A stretch of DNA of 64,000 nucleotides. Source: Bacteroidota bacterium (GTDB lineage Bacteria; Bacteroidota; Bacteroidia; B-17B0; Aurantibacillaceae). Both the position numbers and the translations under genes were made by a program. Positions 9,513-17,900 of this stretch are shown here, piece after piece. The notes under the pieces were generated by a model. That model was not told the DNA's origin. It made no database searches and saw only the letters and a list, made by a program, of their open reading frames with translations. Each line of letters begins with the position of its first letter. Positions within the stretch are counted from its first letter, which is position 1. The stretch spans positions 62,001 to 126,000 of the forward strand of contig JAFLBH010000004.1 in the NCBI GenBank assembly GCA_017303905.1. The letters run 5' to 3'.

Positions 9513-10163
9513 TTAATTATTTACAACGCCCCAGTTGGCAGGATCTTTACGCCATTGCTTTAATGACTCCACATCCTTCTCATCAATGTAACCTTTTTTC
9601 AAAGCTTCATCAATAAGTACGTTATAATCGGTTAAAGTCTTTACAATAATATTCGCCTTTTTGAAATTATCGGCTGCCTCATCAAATCCATAAGTAAAAA
9701 TAGCTACCATGCCTTTAACCACACAACCTGCTTCTTTCAAAGCGTCAACTGCTTTTAAACTACTGCCTCCGGTTGAAATTAAATCTTCAATCACAATAAC
9801 ACTTTGTCCTTTCTCAACAACACCTTCAATCATATTCGTTAAGCCGTGTTTTTTAGCTTCGCTGCGAATATATACAAAAGGCAATCCCATTTCTTGTGCA
9901 ATTAAGGCGCCTTGAGCAATTCCTCCGGTAGCAACACCTGCAATTACGTCCGGCTTACCGAAATGTTTGTTGATGGTGTTAACATATTCCTGACGGATAT
10001 ACGTACGAATTTGAGGATAAGATAATGTTTTACGGTTATCACAATATATTGGCGATTTACGCCCGCTAGCCCAGGTAAATGGTTTATCCGGACTTAACTT
10101 AATAGCTTTGATTTGTAATAAAAATTCGGCAATTTTAAACGCCGAGTCGTCAAATGAGGTCAT
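9513..10163 (-). CDS. pyrE: orotate phosphoribosyltransferase
   Basis: A 216-residue enzyme converting orotate plus PRPP to orotidine monophosphate in pyrimidine synthesis. The PRPP-binding loop VIVIEDLISTGGS (about residues 123-135) is intact, as are the substrate-binding GRKSPIYCDNR segment (35-44) and the GVATGGIAQG loop (77-86). The length fits the family (about 213). An open frame allows GTG at 10169, but ATG 10163 (MTSFDDSAFKIAEFL) is chosen: that GTG begins inside a perfect TAnnTTTG -7 element. The gene is divergent from the NUDIX gene and heads a three-gene operon with the SRPBCC and thiamine-binding proteins. Confidence 0.95.
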   Translation of the reverse strand: MTSFDDSAFKIAEFLLQIKAIKLSPDKPFTWASGRKSPIYCDNRKTLSYPQIRTYIRQEYVNTINKHFGKPDVIAGVATGGIAQGALIAQEMGLPFVYIRSEAKKHGLTNMIEGVVEKGQSVIVIEDLISTGGSSLKAVDALKEAGCVVKGMVAIFTYGFDEAADNFKKANIIVKTLTDYNVLIDEALKKGYIDEKDVESLKQWRKDPANWGVVNN

Positions 10164-10168
10164 GGGCA

Positions 10169-10176
10169 CAAAATTA
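10169..10176 (-). promoter_or_regulatory. -7 promoter element TAATTTTG of pyrE
   Basis: Read on the minus strand this is TAATTTTG, matching TAnnTTTG. Its last base is only 6 bp before the A of the pyrE ATG (10163). With the usual distance from the -7 box to the transcription start, the mRNA would begin at or beside the start codon, i.e. be leaderless. No convincing -33 TTTG was found. Confidence 0.45.
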
Positions 10177-10207
10177 GCCTTATAAAAGGCTTTAGAAAGA
10201 GATTTTT

Positions 10208-10825
10208 ATGAACAAAAAAATTTATTTCAATAATGCATATATTCTCTTAACACAAGAGACAATTCAACCTTCGGGCAATCAATTAATTGTAGATACCTCT
10301 AAAGTTACGGATGATTTTTGGCAGCTTTCTTTGCAAGAATTTATTCAACAAAACACCAAACAGGATTTGATTTTTCTTTGCAAAAACGTAGATTCTTTTT
10401 TTGAAAAACTAAAGACACAATTTGTTTACATTGAAGCGGCAGGCGGACTCATCACACAAAAAAATAAATTTCTTTTCATCTATCGTTTGGATAAATGGGA
10501 TTTACCCAAAGGCAAAATAGATACGGGCGAAAAACCACCTCAAGCCGCTATTCGTGAATGTGAAGAGGAATGCGCTATTACAGGACTTAAGATCGTAAAA
10601 GAACTACCTTCCTCCTACCATATTTATCCCTATAAAGGGAAATACGCCCTTAAAATCACGTATTGGTACTTAATGAATAGTACACATTCAGGAGAGCTCA
10701 TTCCGCAAACCGAGGAGAATATTGAAAAAGTGGAATGGATGGATAAAAACGCTATACATTCTATTGTAAAAGAAAACACATATCCGTCAGTTTTAGACTT
10801 GATTTCGGTCAGTATTGATAATTAA
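10208..10825 (+). CDS. NUDIX hydrolase
   Basis: A 205-residue protein with an N-terminal segment of about 75 residues of unknown role, then a NUDIX domain. The NUDIX box spans G102 to I124 (G-x5-E108-x7-R116-E117-C-E-E120-E121-C-A-I); the metal-binding glutamates are all present, while the usual Gly near the end of the box is Ala123. It should hydrolyse a nucleoside diphosphate linked to another group, substrate unknown. It is divergent from pyrE with 44 bp between the two starts. Confidence 0.88.
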   Translation: MNKKIYFNNAYILLTQETIQPSGNQLIVDTSKVTDDFWQLSLQEFIQQNTKQDLIFLCKNVDSFFEKLKTQFVYIEAAGGLITQKNKFLFIYRLDKWDLPKGKIDTGEKPPQAAIRECEEECAITGLKIVKELPSSYHIYPYKGKYALKITYWYLMNSTHSGELIPQTEENIEKVEWMDKNAIHSIVKENTYPSVLDLISVSIDN

Positions 10826-10835
10826 AAAATAAACT

Positions 10836-10843
10836 TATATTTA
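10836..10843 (+). promoter_or_regulatory. candidate -7 element TATATTTA before the universal stress gene
   Basis: Matches TAnnTTTG except for the last base. It lies 25 bp before the ATG at 10868 in the 42-bp gap after the NUDIX gene, so a separate promoter for the stress gene is possible. Confidence 0.25.
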
Positions 10844-10867
10844 ACCTAATTAAAAAACACAAACACT

Positions 10868-11770
10868 ATGATACATTTTAAATCAGGCAAAATTTTAATT
10901 CCGGTAGATTTTTCGGATACCTCATTATTAGCCATTAAACATGGAGCCTTTTTAGCGAAATATACTAAAGGCGATTTATACCTATTGCACGTTATTAATA
11001 AGCAGTATGAACATTATGCTGTCGTAGAACAACCTATGCATATTGATGGACCTGAAAAATTTGAACAAGCTGCAACTAATAAATTAAACTTTTTAGCCAA
11101 TCAGATTAAAGATGAATATGGAGTAACCATTAACACAATTGTGAAAATGGGAAATCCTACCAAAGAAATCATTGCTACCGAAAAAGAAATTGGTGCGGAT
11201 ATGGTGGTAATGGGCACTCATGGCTATTCACCGATTGAAGAATTTGTAATCGGAAGCAACACTTTAAAGGTAATTACCAAAGGAAGTGTGCCGGTTATGA
11301 CCATGAGTCAAAAAGCGAAGAAATTCGGTTACACAAACATTTTATTACCTATTGATACATCAGGACACAGTCGCCAAAAAGTAACTTACGCCATCGAATT
11401 AGCTAAAACATTCAGCGCGCACTTACACGTTGCAGGAATTTTAGGGGCCGATGATGTAAATGAAGCAGCAGGTATGGGTGTGGTAATGAATCAAATTAAA
11501 GAATTAGCAAAAAAACAAAACGTAATCGCCACCAGCGAAATTTTGAAAGATGTTAAGAACCGTGCAAAGGCAACGATTGCACAAGCCGAAAAAACCAAAT
11601 CTGATTTAATCATTATTATGACGGATCAGGAAGCGGAAATCAGCGGTTTCTTCTTAGGTCCGTATGCGCAACAGGTCATTCATCATTCGGATATTCCGGT
11701 GATTGCCATTACGCCTGAACAAAACACCGATTCAGACGTTAGCATTATGTCAGGCACATCAGGAATTTAA
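10868..11770 (+). CDS. tandem universal stress protein (two UspA domains)
   Basis: A 300-residue cytoplasmic protein with two UspA domains in tandem, about residues 1-148 and 156-285. The first begins GKILIPVDFSDTSLLAIKHG and carries the nucleotide-binding signature G-T-H-G-Y-x8-G-S (MGTHGYSPIEEFVIGS), so it should bind ATP or AMP. The second begins YTNILLPIDTSGHSRQKVTYA, but the equivalent loop (MTDQEAEISGFFLGPYAQQV) lacks the G-x2-G part, so nucleotide binding there is probably lost. An active and an inactive half is common in tandem USPs. The gene is followed directly by the repeat array. Confidence 0.9.
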   Translation: MIHFKSGKILIPVDFSDTSLLAIKHGAFLAKYTKGDLYLLHVINKQYEHYAVVEQPMHIDGPEKFEQAATNKLNFLANQIKDEYGVTINTIVKMGNPTKEIIATEKEIGADMVVMGTHGYSPIEEFVIGSNTLKVITKGSVPVMTMSQKAKKFGYTNILLPIDTSGHSRQKVTYAIELAKTFSAHLHVAGILGADDVNEAAGMGVVMNQIKELAKKQNVIATSEILKDVKNRAKATIAQAEKTKSDLIIIMTDQEAEISGFFLGPYAQQVIHHSDIPVIAITPEQNTDSDVSIMSGTSGI

Positions 11771-11789
11771 ATTCCTTTCTAATCATAAT

Positions 11790-12074
11790 GTCATTTCGAG
11801 CGTTAGTGAGAAATCTGTTTCCATGATAGATTCCTCCCTCCGGTCGGAATGACATTTTTTATTACTGTCAGTTCGAGCGTAGTCGAGAACTTGGTAATTG
11901 TCATTTCGAGCGTTAGCGAGAAATCTGTCTTCATGATGGATTCCTCCCTTCGGTCGGAATGACATTTTTTATTACTGTCGGTTCGAGCGTAGTCGAGAAC
12001 TTGGTAATTGTCATTTCGAGCGTTAGTGAGAAATCTACTTTCCTGATAGATTCCTCCCTCCGGTTGGAATGACA
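11790..12074. repeat. 110-bp tandem repeat of two alternating hairpin-forming units, 2.6 copies
   Basis: Unit A (65 bp, beginning GTCATTTCGAGCG and ending CGGTCGGAATGACA) occurs at 11790-11854, 11900-11964 and 12010-12074, exactly 110 bp apart. Its ends are imperfect inverted repeats, so each copy can fold into a hairpin. Between the copies lies unit B (45 bp, with AGTTCGAGCGTAGTCGAGAACT) at 11855-11899 and 11965-12009; the two B copies differ at one base. Similar GTCATTTCGAGCG and TTCGAGCGTAGTCGAGAAC elements are scattered in many Bacteroidota genomes. Open frames across it are repeat artefacts. The array separates the stress gene from the transporter gene. Confidence 0.9.
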
Positions 12075-12125
12075 TTTTGTTTAAAATGCATTTTTATTTC
12101 ATCACATAAGCCGTAACTTTAAGCC

Positions 12126-14414
12126 ATCAAAAATCAGAAGTCATATTACATTTTTGTTATCATTTTTGTTATCGGATTTTCAGTACTCTGCGGCTTCAAA
12201 ATCTCAAGCCTTAAATTCGATTACGACTTCGAAGCTTTTTTTCCGAATGAAGATAAGGAGTTGGAGTTCTACGAAAAGTACCGCCACAATTTCGAGTACG
12301 ACAATGAATTCGTATTAATTGCTCTTGAAAACAAAAACGGCATCTTTAATAAAAGTTACCTCGAAAAGGTGGACGCGCTTACCAACGACTTAAACCAATT
12401 AAGCTACGTTAAGCAAGTTATTTCACCAACCAATTTAAAAATGCTTAGTCTTGGCGGACTCGCTCCGGTTCAAACCAAAGTATTGCATTACGATAATCCC
12501 GATTTGTATAAAGATGACAGCACCGCCATTTACAGCTCAGGAGAATTTGTTGGTTCTTTCTTTCCGAAGAATGCAAAATCACTCAGCATTTACATTAAAA
12601 CCCGCGACGAACTCAGTAAAGTAAAATCCGATTCTCTGGCAAATCAAATCGTAGCATGTATTAACAAATACAAATTCGACGACATCCATTTTGTGGGCAG
12701 AATTTTCGCGCAGGATGTGTACTTACAAAATCTTCAAAAAGAATTTGTGTACTTCCTCACTATTTCTTTTGCCTTAGTCATTATCTTCCTTTGGTTTTCC
12801 TTCCGAAGTGTTTACGGCATTATTGTTCCTATCTCTATAGTTCTTATTTCTATTTTCTGGACCTTAGGCATCATGGCTTTGATTGGTAAACCTATTGATT
12901 TAATGTCGGTGATGCTGCCTACCATGGTATTTATTGCCGGCATGAGTGATGTGGTGCATTTCTTTTCCAAATACTTCGAAGAGCTATCTAAAAACACCGA
13001 GCGCAGCAAAATTTATCCTCTCATTTTAAAAGAAGTGGGCTTCCCTACTTTCCTTACTTTAATCACCACACTGGTTGGATTTTTATCGCTCTTATTTTCG
13101 AGCATACAACCCATCCGTGATTTCGGAATTTACACCTCAGTGGGAATTGTAATTGCTTTTATCTTAAGCTACACCTTGCTTCCAGCGCTTTTATTTTTCT
13201 TCACGCCTAAAAAACTGGTAAGCGTGCATGGCCACGACAATAACACTTATAATGTGATGCGTAAAATGCTCTTCTGGATATTCAGAAACCAGAAAGCCAT
13301 CGTTGCCATCACTGTTTTACTAATTATTACCTCCGTTGCCGGGATTTATAAAATAAAGGTGAATAATCTATTGTTAGATGATTTAAGCAATGGTGTAAAA
13401 ATCAAACAAGACTTTAACTTCTTCGATAAAGAATACAGCGGTGTTCGTCCGCTCGAAATACAAATCACCGTAAAGGATACCGGCAAAAACGTTTGGGATT
13501 ACAGCATCATTAAACAGTTGAACGGACTTGACGAATTCATTAAGAAAGAATATGGGGCAGGATTTTTGTATTCACCTGCTTCGCTGGTAAAGTCGCTCAA
13601 CAAAGCTTTGAATGATAATGCGGGTCTGACTATACCGAATGAAGAAGACTTTGAAACCATTACCAAGGAATTAAAAAACAACAAAAAGAACAAAGACATC
13701 AAGCGTTTGGTGAGTGCCGATTTTAAAACCGCGCGCATCAGTGCAAAAATTCAGGATGTGGGCAGTAGCATTGTAAAAGAACACAATCAAAAATTAAACG
13801 AATATGTAGCGGCAAACATTAATGCCAAAGAATTAGAAATAACAGTTACAGGAGCGGCGCATTTGGTAGATTTGAATAACGATTACATGGTAGAAAACAT
13901 GATGCAGGGCTTTTTGTTTTCGATTATTGTGATTGTCATCCTCACTTACTTTTTACACCGCAGCTGGAGAATGGTATTGGTATTTATTTTACCGAATGTT
14001 ATTCCTTTAGCCATTATGGCGGGCGTGATGGGCTTTATGGGCATCGAATTAAAATCGGCCACTTCTTTGGTGTTTAGCATTGCTTTTGGTGTAGCTACTG
14101 ATGACACCATACACTTTATATCGCGTTTAAAAATAGAATTAGGTTACGGCAAGAGTTTAATGTACGCTTTTAAGCGCACCTATTTTGAAACAGGAAAACC
14201 CATATTGCTCACCACTTTCATTTTAATGGGAGGATTCATGAGTTTAATGATCAGCGATTTTCAGAGTACTTATTATTTCGGTTTTTTAATTTGCGTCACC
14301 ATTATCATTGCCGTACTCGCCGATATCTTTTTACTGCCGGTAATGCTATTTGCCATTTTGGGCGGGAAGAAGAAAGAACTACCGAATGAACAAAACCCTG
14401 TTCAAAACCCATAA
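12126..14414 (+). CDS. RND/MMPL-family transporter, non-canonical or lost start codon
   Basis: A membrane protein of the RND superfamily (MMPL/HAE3-like half), with two sets of a large periplasmic loop and a helix cluster. The first helix cluster is at about nucleotides 12740-13200 (EFVYFLTISFALVIIFLWF), the second at about 13900-14370 (GFLFSIIVIVILTYFLHRS). The charged segment ATDDTIHFISRLK before the last helices is typical. The first ordinary start codon is TTG 12261, but the frame is open back to TAA 12120. The translated extension contains the expected first transmembrane helix (YYIFVIIFVIGFSVLCGF) and the conserved FDYDFEAFFPNEDKELEFY stretch. There is no ATG, GTG or TTG in the extension. 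Translation could begin at ATC 12126, or the original ATG has mutated. The substrate is unknown (lipids, sterols or hopanoids are family precedents). Confidence 0.85.
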   Translation: MKNQKSYYIFVIIFVIGFSVLCGFKISSLKFDYDFEAFFPNEDKELEFYEKYRHNFEYDNEFVLIALENKNGIFNKSYLEKVDALTNDLNQLSYVKQVISPTNLKMLSLGGLAPVQTKVLHYDNPDLYKDDSTAIYSSGEFVGSFFPKNAKSLSIYIKTRDELSKVKSDSLANQIVACINKYKFDDIHFVGRIFAQDVYLQNLQKEFVYFLTISFALVIIFLWFSFRSVYGIIVPISIVLISIFWTLGIMALIGKPIDLMSVMLPTMVFIAGMSDVVHFFSKYFEELSKNTERSKIYPLILKEVGFPTFLTLITTLVGFLSLLFSSIQPIRDFGIYTSVGIVIAFILSYTLLPALLFFFTPKKLVSVHGHDNNTYNVMRKMLFWIFRNQKAIVAITVLLIITSVAGIYKIKVNNLLLDDLSNGVKIKQDFNFFDKEYSGVRPLEIQITVKDTGKNVWDYSIIKQLNGLDEFIKKEYGAGFLYSPASLVKSLNKALNDNAGLTIPNEEDFETITKELKNNKKNKDIKRLVSADFKTARISAKIQDVGSSIVKEHNQKLNEYVAANINAKELEITVTGAAHLVDLNNDYMVENMMQGFLFSIIVIVILTYFLHRSWRMVLVFILPNVIPLAIMAGVMGFMGIELKSATSLVFSIAFGVATDDTIHFISRLKIELGYGKSLMYAFKRTYFETGKPILLTTFILMGGFMSLMISDFQSTYYFGFLICVTIIIAVLADIFLLPVMLFAILGGKKKELPNEQNPVQNP

Positions 14415-14477
14415 TCCTTTAACACAATAAGCGTTCAAATTGTAATAGCTTTATATAAAAGTAATTTGAATGATTAA

Positions 14478-14555
14478 ATGAATACTCAGGAACGTTTACT
14501 GGATATTGTGATTTACTTCGTTGTTACTGCTATGCTCTGTTGCATTTTCTTTTAA
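14478..14555 (+). CDS. possible small membrane peptide (25 residues)
   Basis: An ATG frame of 25 codons in the 189-bp gap between the transporter and the polysaccharide operon. It begins MNTQERLLDIVIYFVVTAML and ends CCIFF, i.e. a charged start followed by one hydrophobic helix. No promoter or obvious ribosome site was found and such frames can arise by chance. The rest of the gap holds only a hairpin at 14587-14607. Confidence 0.2.
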   Translation: MNTQERLLDIVIYFVVTAMLCCIFF

Positions 14556-14586
14556 TTCCGCAACTACGAAGATTTATCACTCGCTG

Positions 14587-14607
14587 TTAAACCTGAAATA
14601 GGTTTAA
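14587..14607. other. 8-bp hairpin at the end of the polysaccharide operon
   Basis: TTAAACCT (14587-14594), five-base loop, AGGTTTAA (14600-14607): a perfect inverted repeat that overlaps the stop codon of the O-antigen ligase gene. No run of T follows on either strand, so it is not a typical intrinsic terminator; it could slow polymerase or protect the mRNA 3' end. Confidence 0.35.
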
Positions 14608-15833
14608 TGCTGATGTTTTGTCTCATTTTCAGGTAAAATCATCAACTCATACCGCAACAACAAACACACAAAAAAGCCATAAAACAAATTACCGGCTTGT
14701 GTTTGCAGCATCGACTCTACCAAAAAATTCAGCATAATAATCACGCTGAATAAAACCAAAACAGTATTACGTTTAGCAAATCCATAAATCATTCCACCAA
14801 GCGTCCCTATTACTAAAAGCAATGTCCCAACTACACCCAATCCGATAAAGGTTTGAAAGTATTGATTGTGGGTGTTTAAATTATGTTCTAAGGCGCCGGT
14901 GAGTCCATGCTCTTTGTAGGCCGCTTGTAAAACATCATTCGCATCGCCTACACCTACTCCCCACCAGAAATTATTTTTAATGATTTCCATGCTTTCTCCC
15001 CAAATCAACATACGAACGGCTGTACTCTCCACGGAAGTTTTATCAACGTTAGCTGAAGAAGCTGTTTTAAAAGCATTACTGAGTCTTTCAAATGGTGTTG
15101 GTAAAGCCACATATAAAATGCCAACTAAAGCACAAAGCGCTAATAAAAACACCACAAATCTTCCGGGTGTAATTACCTCCTTGTATTTAATAATCGGAAG
15201 CAAAATACCTACAGCTAATAAAGCAATGATACCGATTTTAGATGCGCATAAAAAGATGCCGGTCACAAAACTTAGCATTAAAAACACGCGCATGATGGTG
15301 AGCCATTTTTCTTTCTCAAACCATACAGGATAAACTAAAAATAAAACGACTGAAGCAAACAACATGTACATGGAGAAATAACCCGCATGCATGAAATAAG
15401 AAAATTTATTGTAGTAAAAATGATTTTCTCCGTCCACTATATAAATCCACAAGGCCCGCATTAAACAAGCTATCAAGGCAAAGAAACATCCACTTACAAA
15501 AGCAATCACGATACGTCGAATGGTGGCTGTATTGATTTTAAATAGAAAGAAAAAATATGGAAAGGCTAAAAAACCCAGTTTTACTTCAATGGCCCGGATG
15601 GATTCATGTTTGTTATCAGAAAGAGCTGCGCTGATAACGTGTAATGTAAAATAACCTAGCATCACAAGGAACCATGGATTTTTTAAACCGCTTAACATAT
15701 CGTCTTTTTTGGCCACAAACAAAGAGGTAATAAACCAGAGTATGATGAGAATGGATAAGTTTAATCCAAATGGCATTAAGAAGGTGAACAACACCGGCAG
15801 ATTTTCAAAAAATATTTGGCTGCGCGTTTTCAC
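14604..15833 (-). CDS. O-antigen ligase/polymerase family membrane protein (Wzy_C-like)
   Basis: A 409-residue protein with about 10-12 hydrophobic helices and one larger loop (about residues 245-330) containing the WWGVGVGDANDVLQ and LNTHNQYFQTFIGLG segments typical of the Wzy_C/WaaL superfamily, where the H-N-x-Y/F pattern sits in the periplasmic loop. Such proteins either polymerise repeat units or join a polysaccharide to lipid A core or protein. The start is GTG 15833, which follows the TAA of the upstream glycosyltransferase with no gap. It is the last gene of a six-gene minus-strand operon. Confidence 0.85.
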   Translation of the reverse strand: MKTRSQIFFENLPVLFTFLMPFGLNLSILIILWFITSLFVAKKDDMLSGLKNPWFLVMLGYFTLHVISAALSDNKHESIRAIEVKLGFLAFPYFFFLFKINTATIRRIVIAFVSGCFFALIACLMRALWIYIVDGENHFYYNKFSYFMHAGYFSMYMLFASVVLFLVYPVWFEKEKWLTIMRVFLMLSFVTGIFLCASKIGIIALLAVGILLPIIKYKEVITPGRFVVFLLALCALVGILYVALPTPFERLSNAFKTASSANVDKTSVESTAVRMLIWGESMEIIKNNFWWGVGVGDANDVLQAAYKEHGLTGALEHNLNTHNQYFQTFIGLGVVGTLLLVIGTLGGMIYGFAKRNTVLVLFSVIIMLNFLVESMLQTQAGNLFYGFFVCLLLRYELMILPENETKHQH

Positions 15834-17063
15834 TTACAATTGAATTATTTGATTGTAAAATTTTTCAGCGATGGTATCGCGGTTAAAATTTTGGTTCACA
15901 TAGTTTCTGCCATTCACACCTAATTGTTTGGCCTTTGTATAATCAGAAGACACATCAATTACAGCCTTTACCAATTCATTTACATTCTCGGGTTCAAAAT
16001 ACAATCCGCATTGGCCTTTATTGATAAACAAGTCACGCGCCTCACCATCTACACCCAATAAAATGGGCAGTTCCATAGCCAGACTTTCAAATATTTTGGA
16101 AGGAATAGCACCTTTAAACAAATCGAGTTTCTTTAAGGGAATGATAGCTGCGTTCACCGATTTTAATACCTGAGGCATTTGGCTCTTTGGCACAAAATCA
16201 ATAAATATCACATTGCTTAATCCGTATTGCTTTTGCAGCTCTATGAGTCTTGGTTTCTCCGGACCGTTGCCCAATAACACAAATTTCAAATGCGGTTTAT
16301 CTTTTATCGCTTTAGCCGCTTCCAGAATTATTTCCAACCCTTGCGCCAAGCCAATGATGCCGGCATAAAGGAAAACAAAATCATTTTGAGCGATATTGTT
16401 ATTAATTCTGAAATCACCGGCCGCTATCTGCTGAGGGTTATAATAATTCATATCTACCCCATTCGGCAGCCAATAGGTTTTAACTTGTGGAAAGCGTTGA
16501 TTAATATTCTGACAAATCCCTTGTGTTTGTCCGCTTACCAACACCGAAGCTTTATATAATTTCTCTTCGAGGTTATACGCCATTTTAAGCATGGTAGAAT
16601 TAGTAACCACGCCAAGTTTCTCGGCCGACTCCGGCCAAAGATCGGAGACGTTAAAGATTAATTTGGCTTTTTTGGTTTTAGCTAAACGCAAAGCCGAGTA
16701 ACCCAGAAATAAAGGTGGCGATTCACATAAAATAAAATCTACATCCCCAATTTTTCGTTTTCCATACCAGGCACTTGAGCATACGAAAGAAAAATAATTC
16801 AAGAGGCGTTTAATGATGCCTTTGCTTTTAGAAACATAAATCCAGCTGCGATGAATTTTCAACCCTTCACTTTCTTCATACATATATTTCTTACCGGCGT
16901 ACTCCTTCTGCACTTCCATTTTAGGATAATTGGGCATGGCGGTTAGTACGCTCACATCGACACCTTTGTTTTTTAAACGCACGGCCAATTCATACAAACG
17001 GTTTTGCGGTGCGCCAACTTCAGGCGGAAAGTATTGAGTTAATATGAGTAATTTGATTGCCAA
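15834..17063 (-). CDS. GT4 glycosyltransferase (WbuB/WcaI-like)
   Basis: A 409-residue GT-B glycosyltransferase. The N-terminal half begins LAIKLLILTQYFPPEVGAPQ, with the early GAPQNR motif of WbuB/WcaI-like enzymes; the C-terminal half has FVFLYAGIIGLAQGLEIILE and the donor-binding E-x7-E region (IPSKIFESLAMELPILLG). It should transfer a sugar from a nucleotide-sugar onto a lipid-linked acceptor at the inner face of the membrane. The start appears to be TTG 17063, directly after the TAA of the upstream deacetylase gene. Confidence 0.87.
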   Translation of the reverse strand: MAIKLLILTQYFPPEVGAPQNRLYELAVRLKNKGVDVSVLTAMPNYPKMEVQKEYAGKKYMYEESEGLKIHRSWIYVSKSKGIIKRLLNYFSFVCSSAWYGKRKIGDVDFILCESPPLFLGYSALRLAKTKKAKLIFNVSDLWPESAEKLGVVTNSTMLKMAYNLEEKLYKASVLVSGQTQGICQNINQRFPQVKTYWLPNGVDMNYYNPQQIAAGDFRINNNIAQNDFVFLYAGIIGLAQGLEIILEAAKAIKDKPHLKFVLLGNGPEKPRLIELQKQYGLSNVIFIDFVPKSQMPQVLKSVNAAIIPLKKLDLFKGAIPSKIFESLAMELPILLGVDGEARDLFINKGQCGLYFEPENVNELVKAVIDVSSDYTKAKQLGVNGRNYVNQNFNRDTIAEKFYNQIIQL

Positions 17064-17900
17064 TTATAGTGTAGCTTGAAGTTTAGTTTGCGTTTGTGAT
17101 TCTAATTCGCTCATCGCATTTTCAAAAGATGTAAAAGCGATTTTATTTTCAATCAGATAATCACAAAGCCAAATATACCAATCTATCCAGGTTTTGAAAC
17201 TATTACTGAAGTAACGATCATGAAAATCGATACCAATGTAATTTAAATTGCTCTCAAAGGCTTTGTCGATGGATTTTCTAGTCGCTTCCTTACATTCTTC
17301 TAAACTACGGCTTTGCCACTTCTTTCCATTCTCAATAACCCAGCCATCCATAATTTGAAAGGGGAATTCCCACATAGTACCAACTTTATAAGGATTTTCA
17401 TAAGCGTGTACGGTTGTATCAAAACGGTATCCCGCTTCGTTAAAATAATTAAGTGTATTCTCGTTTCGTTTTACATAATGCATGCGCATTCCTTTAGGCT
17501 TAATATTAAACGCTTTCTCGAAACATTGCTTTTCGTTTTTTACTTTATCTAAGCTTTGAAAACAAATGCCATGTATTGCAACCGTCTCACCCTGCTCTAT
17601 AATTCGCTTTATCCAAACAGCGGCTGCATCATTACTGTAATTTAATCCTATTCCTTTATCAACGCCTATAAAAAATGTGGAGGGAATATTTTTAGTTTTA
17701 TTAAAAGCGATTAATTCATCAATGTTTTGCCATTTATTCTTTAAAAAATCATTCCAACGTAAAAAGTATTCCTGCCATCCGATTTTCCCTAAAGTCAACT
17801 CAATATTGGTGCGTACCATGAATTTCGGCACAATCATATCGCGCAGTAAGTGTTCGCTTACCGTAATATGATCAATATCGTGGGAAATAATTGCTTTCAC
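17064..17900 (-). CDS. polysaccharide deacetylase-like protein (NodB fold)
   Basis: A 278-residue protein. The start KAIISHDIDHI has the Asp-Asp pair of NodB/CE4 deacetylases (here D8, D10). It is followed by IPSTFFIGVDKG, an AIHGICFQS stretch in the place of the second metal-binding histidine motif (H-S/T-x3-H), and FDTTVHAYENP / IGIDFHDRYF further on. Members of this group act on surface or lipid-linked glycans. The His-His pair is not the textbook one, so the activity is not certain. The GTG start (17900) overlaps the TAG of the upstream gene by one base. In a polysaccharide operon it may remove an N-acetyl group before re-acylation. Confidence 0.72.
   Translation of the reverse strand: MKAIISHDIDHITVSEHLLRDMIVPKFMVRTNIELTLGKIGWQEYFLRWNDFLKNKWQNIDELIAFNKTKNIPSTFFIGVDKGIGLNYSNDAAAVWIKRIIEQGETVAIHGICFQSLDKVKNEKQCFEKAFNIKPKGMRMHYVKRNENTLNYFNEAGYRFDTTVHAYENPYKVGTMWEFPFQIMDGWVIENGKKWQSRSLEECKEATRKSIDKAFESNLNYIGIDFHDRYFSNSFKTWIDWYIWLCDYLIENKIAFTSFENAMSELESQTQTKLQATL

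Noticed and set aside
11790..12074. CRISPR array
   Set aside because: Units are too long and both the repeat and the spacer recur; no unique spacers and no cas genes in the window.
11783..12075. Two minus-strand open frames (60 and 90 codons) beginning MSFRP/MSFQPEGGI with NARNDN motifs
   Set aside because: They lie wholly inside the 110-bp repeats and repeat the same peptide. Such frames are artefacts of the GTCATTTCGAGCG palindromes and are not genes.
14980..15333. 117-codon plus-strand frame inside the O-antigen ligase gene
   Set aside because: Antisense shadow of a well-supported membrane protein; no start signals or recognisable motifs.
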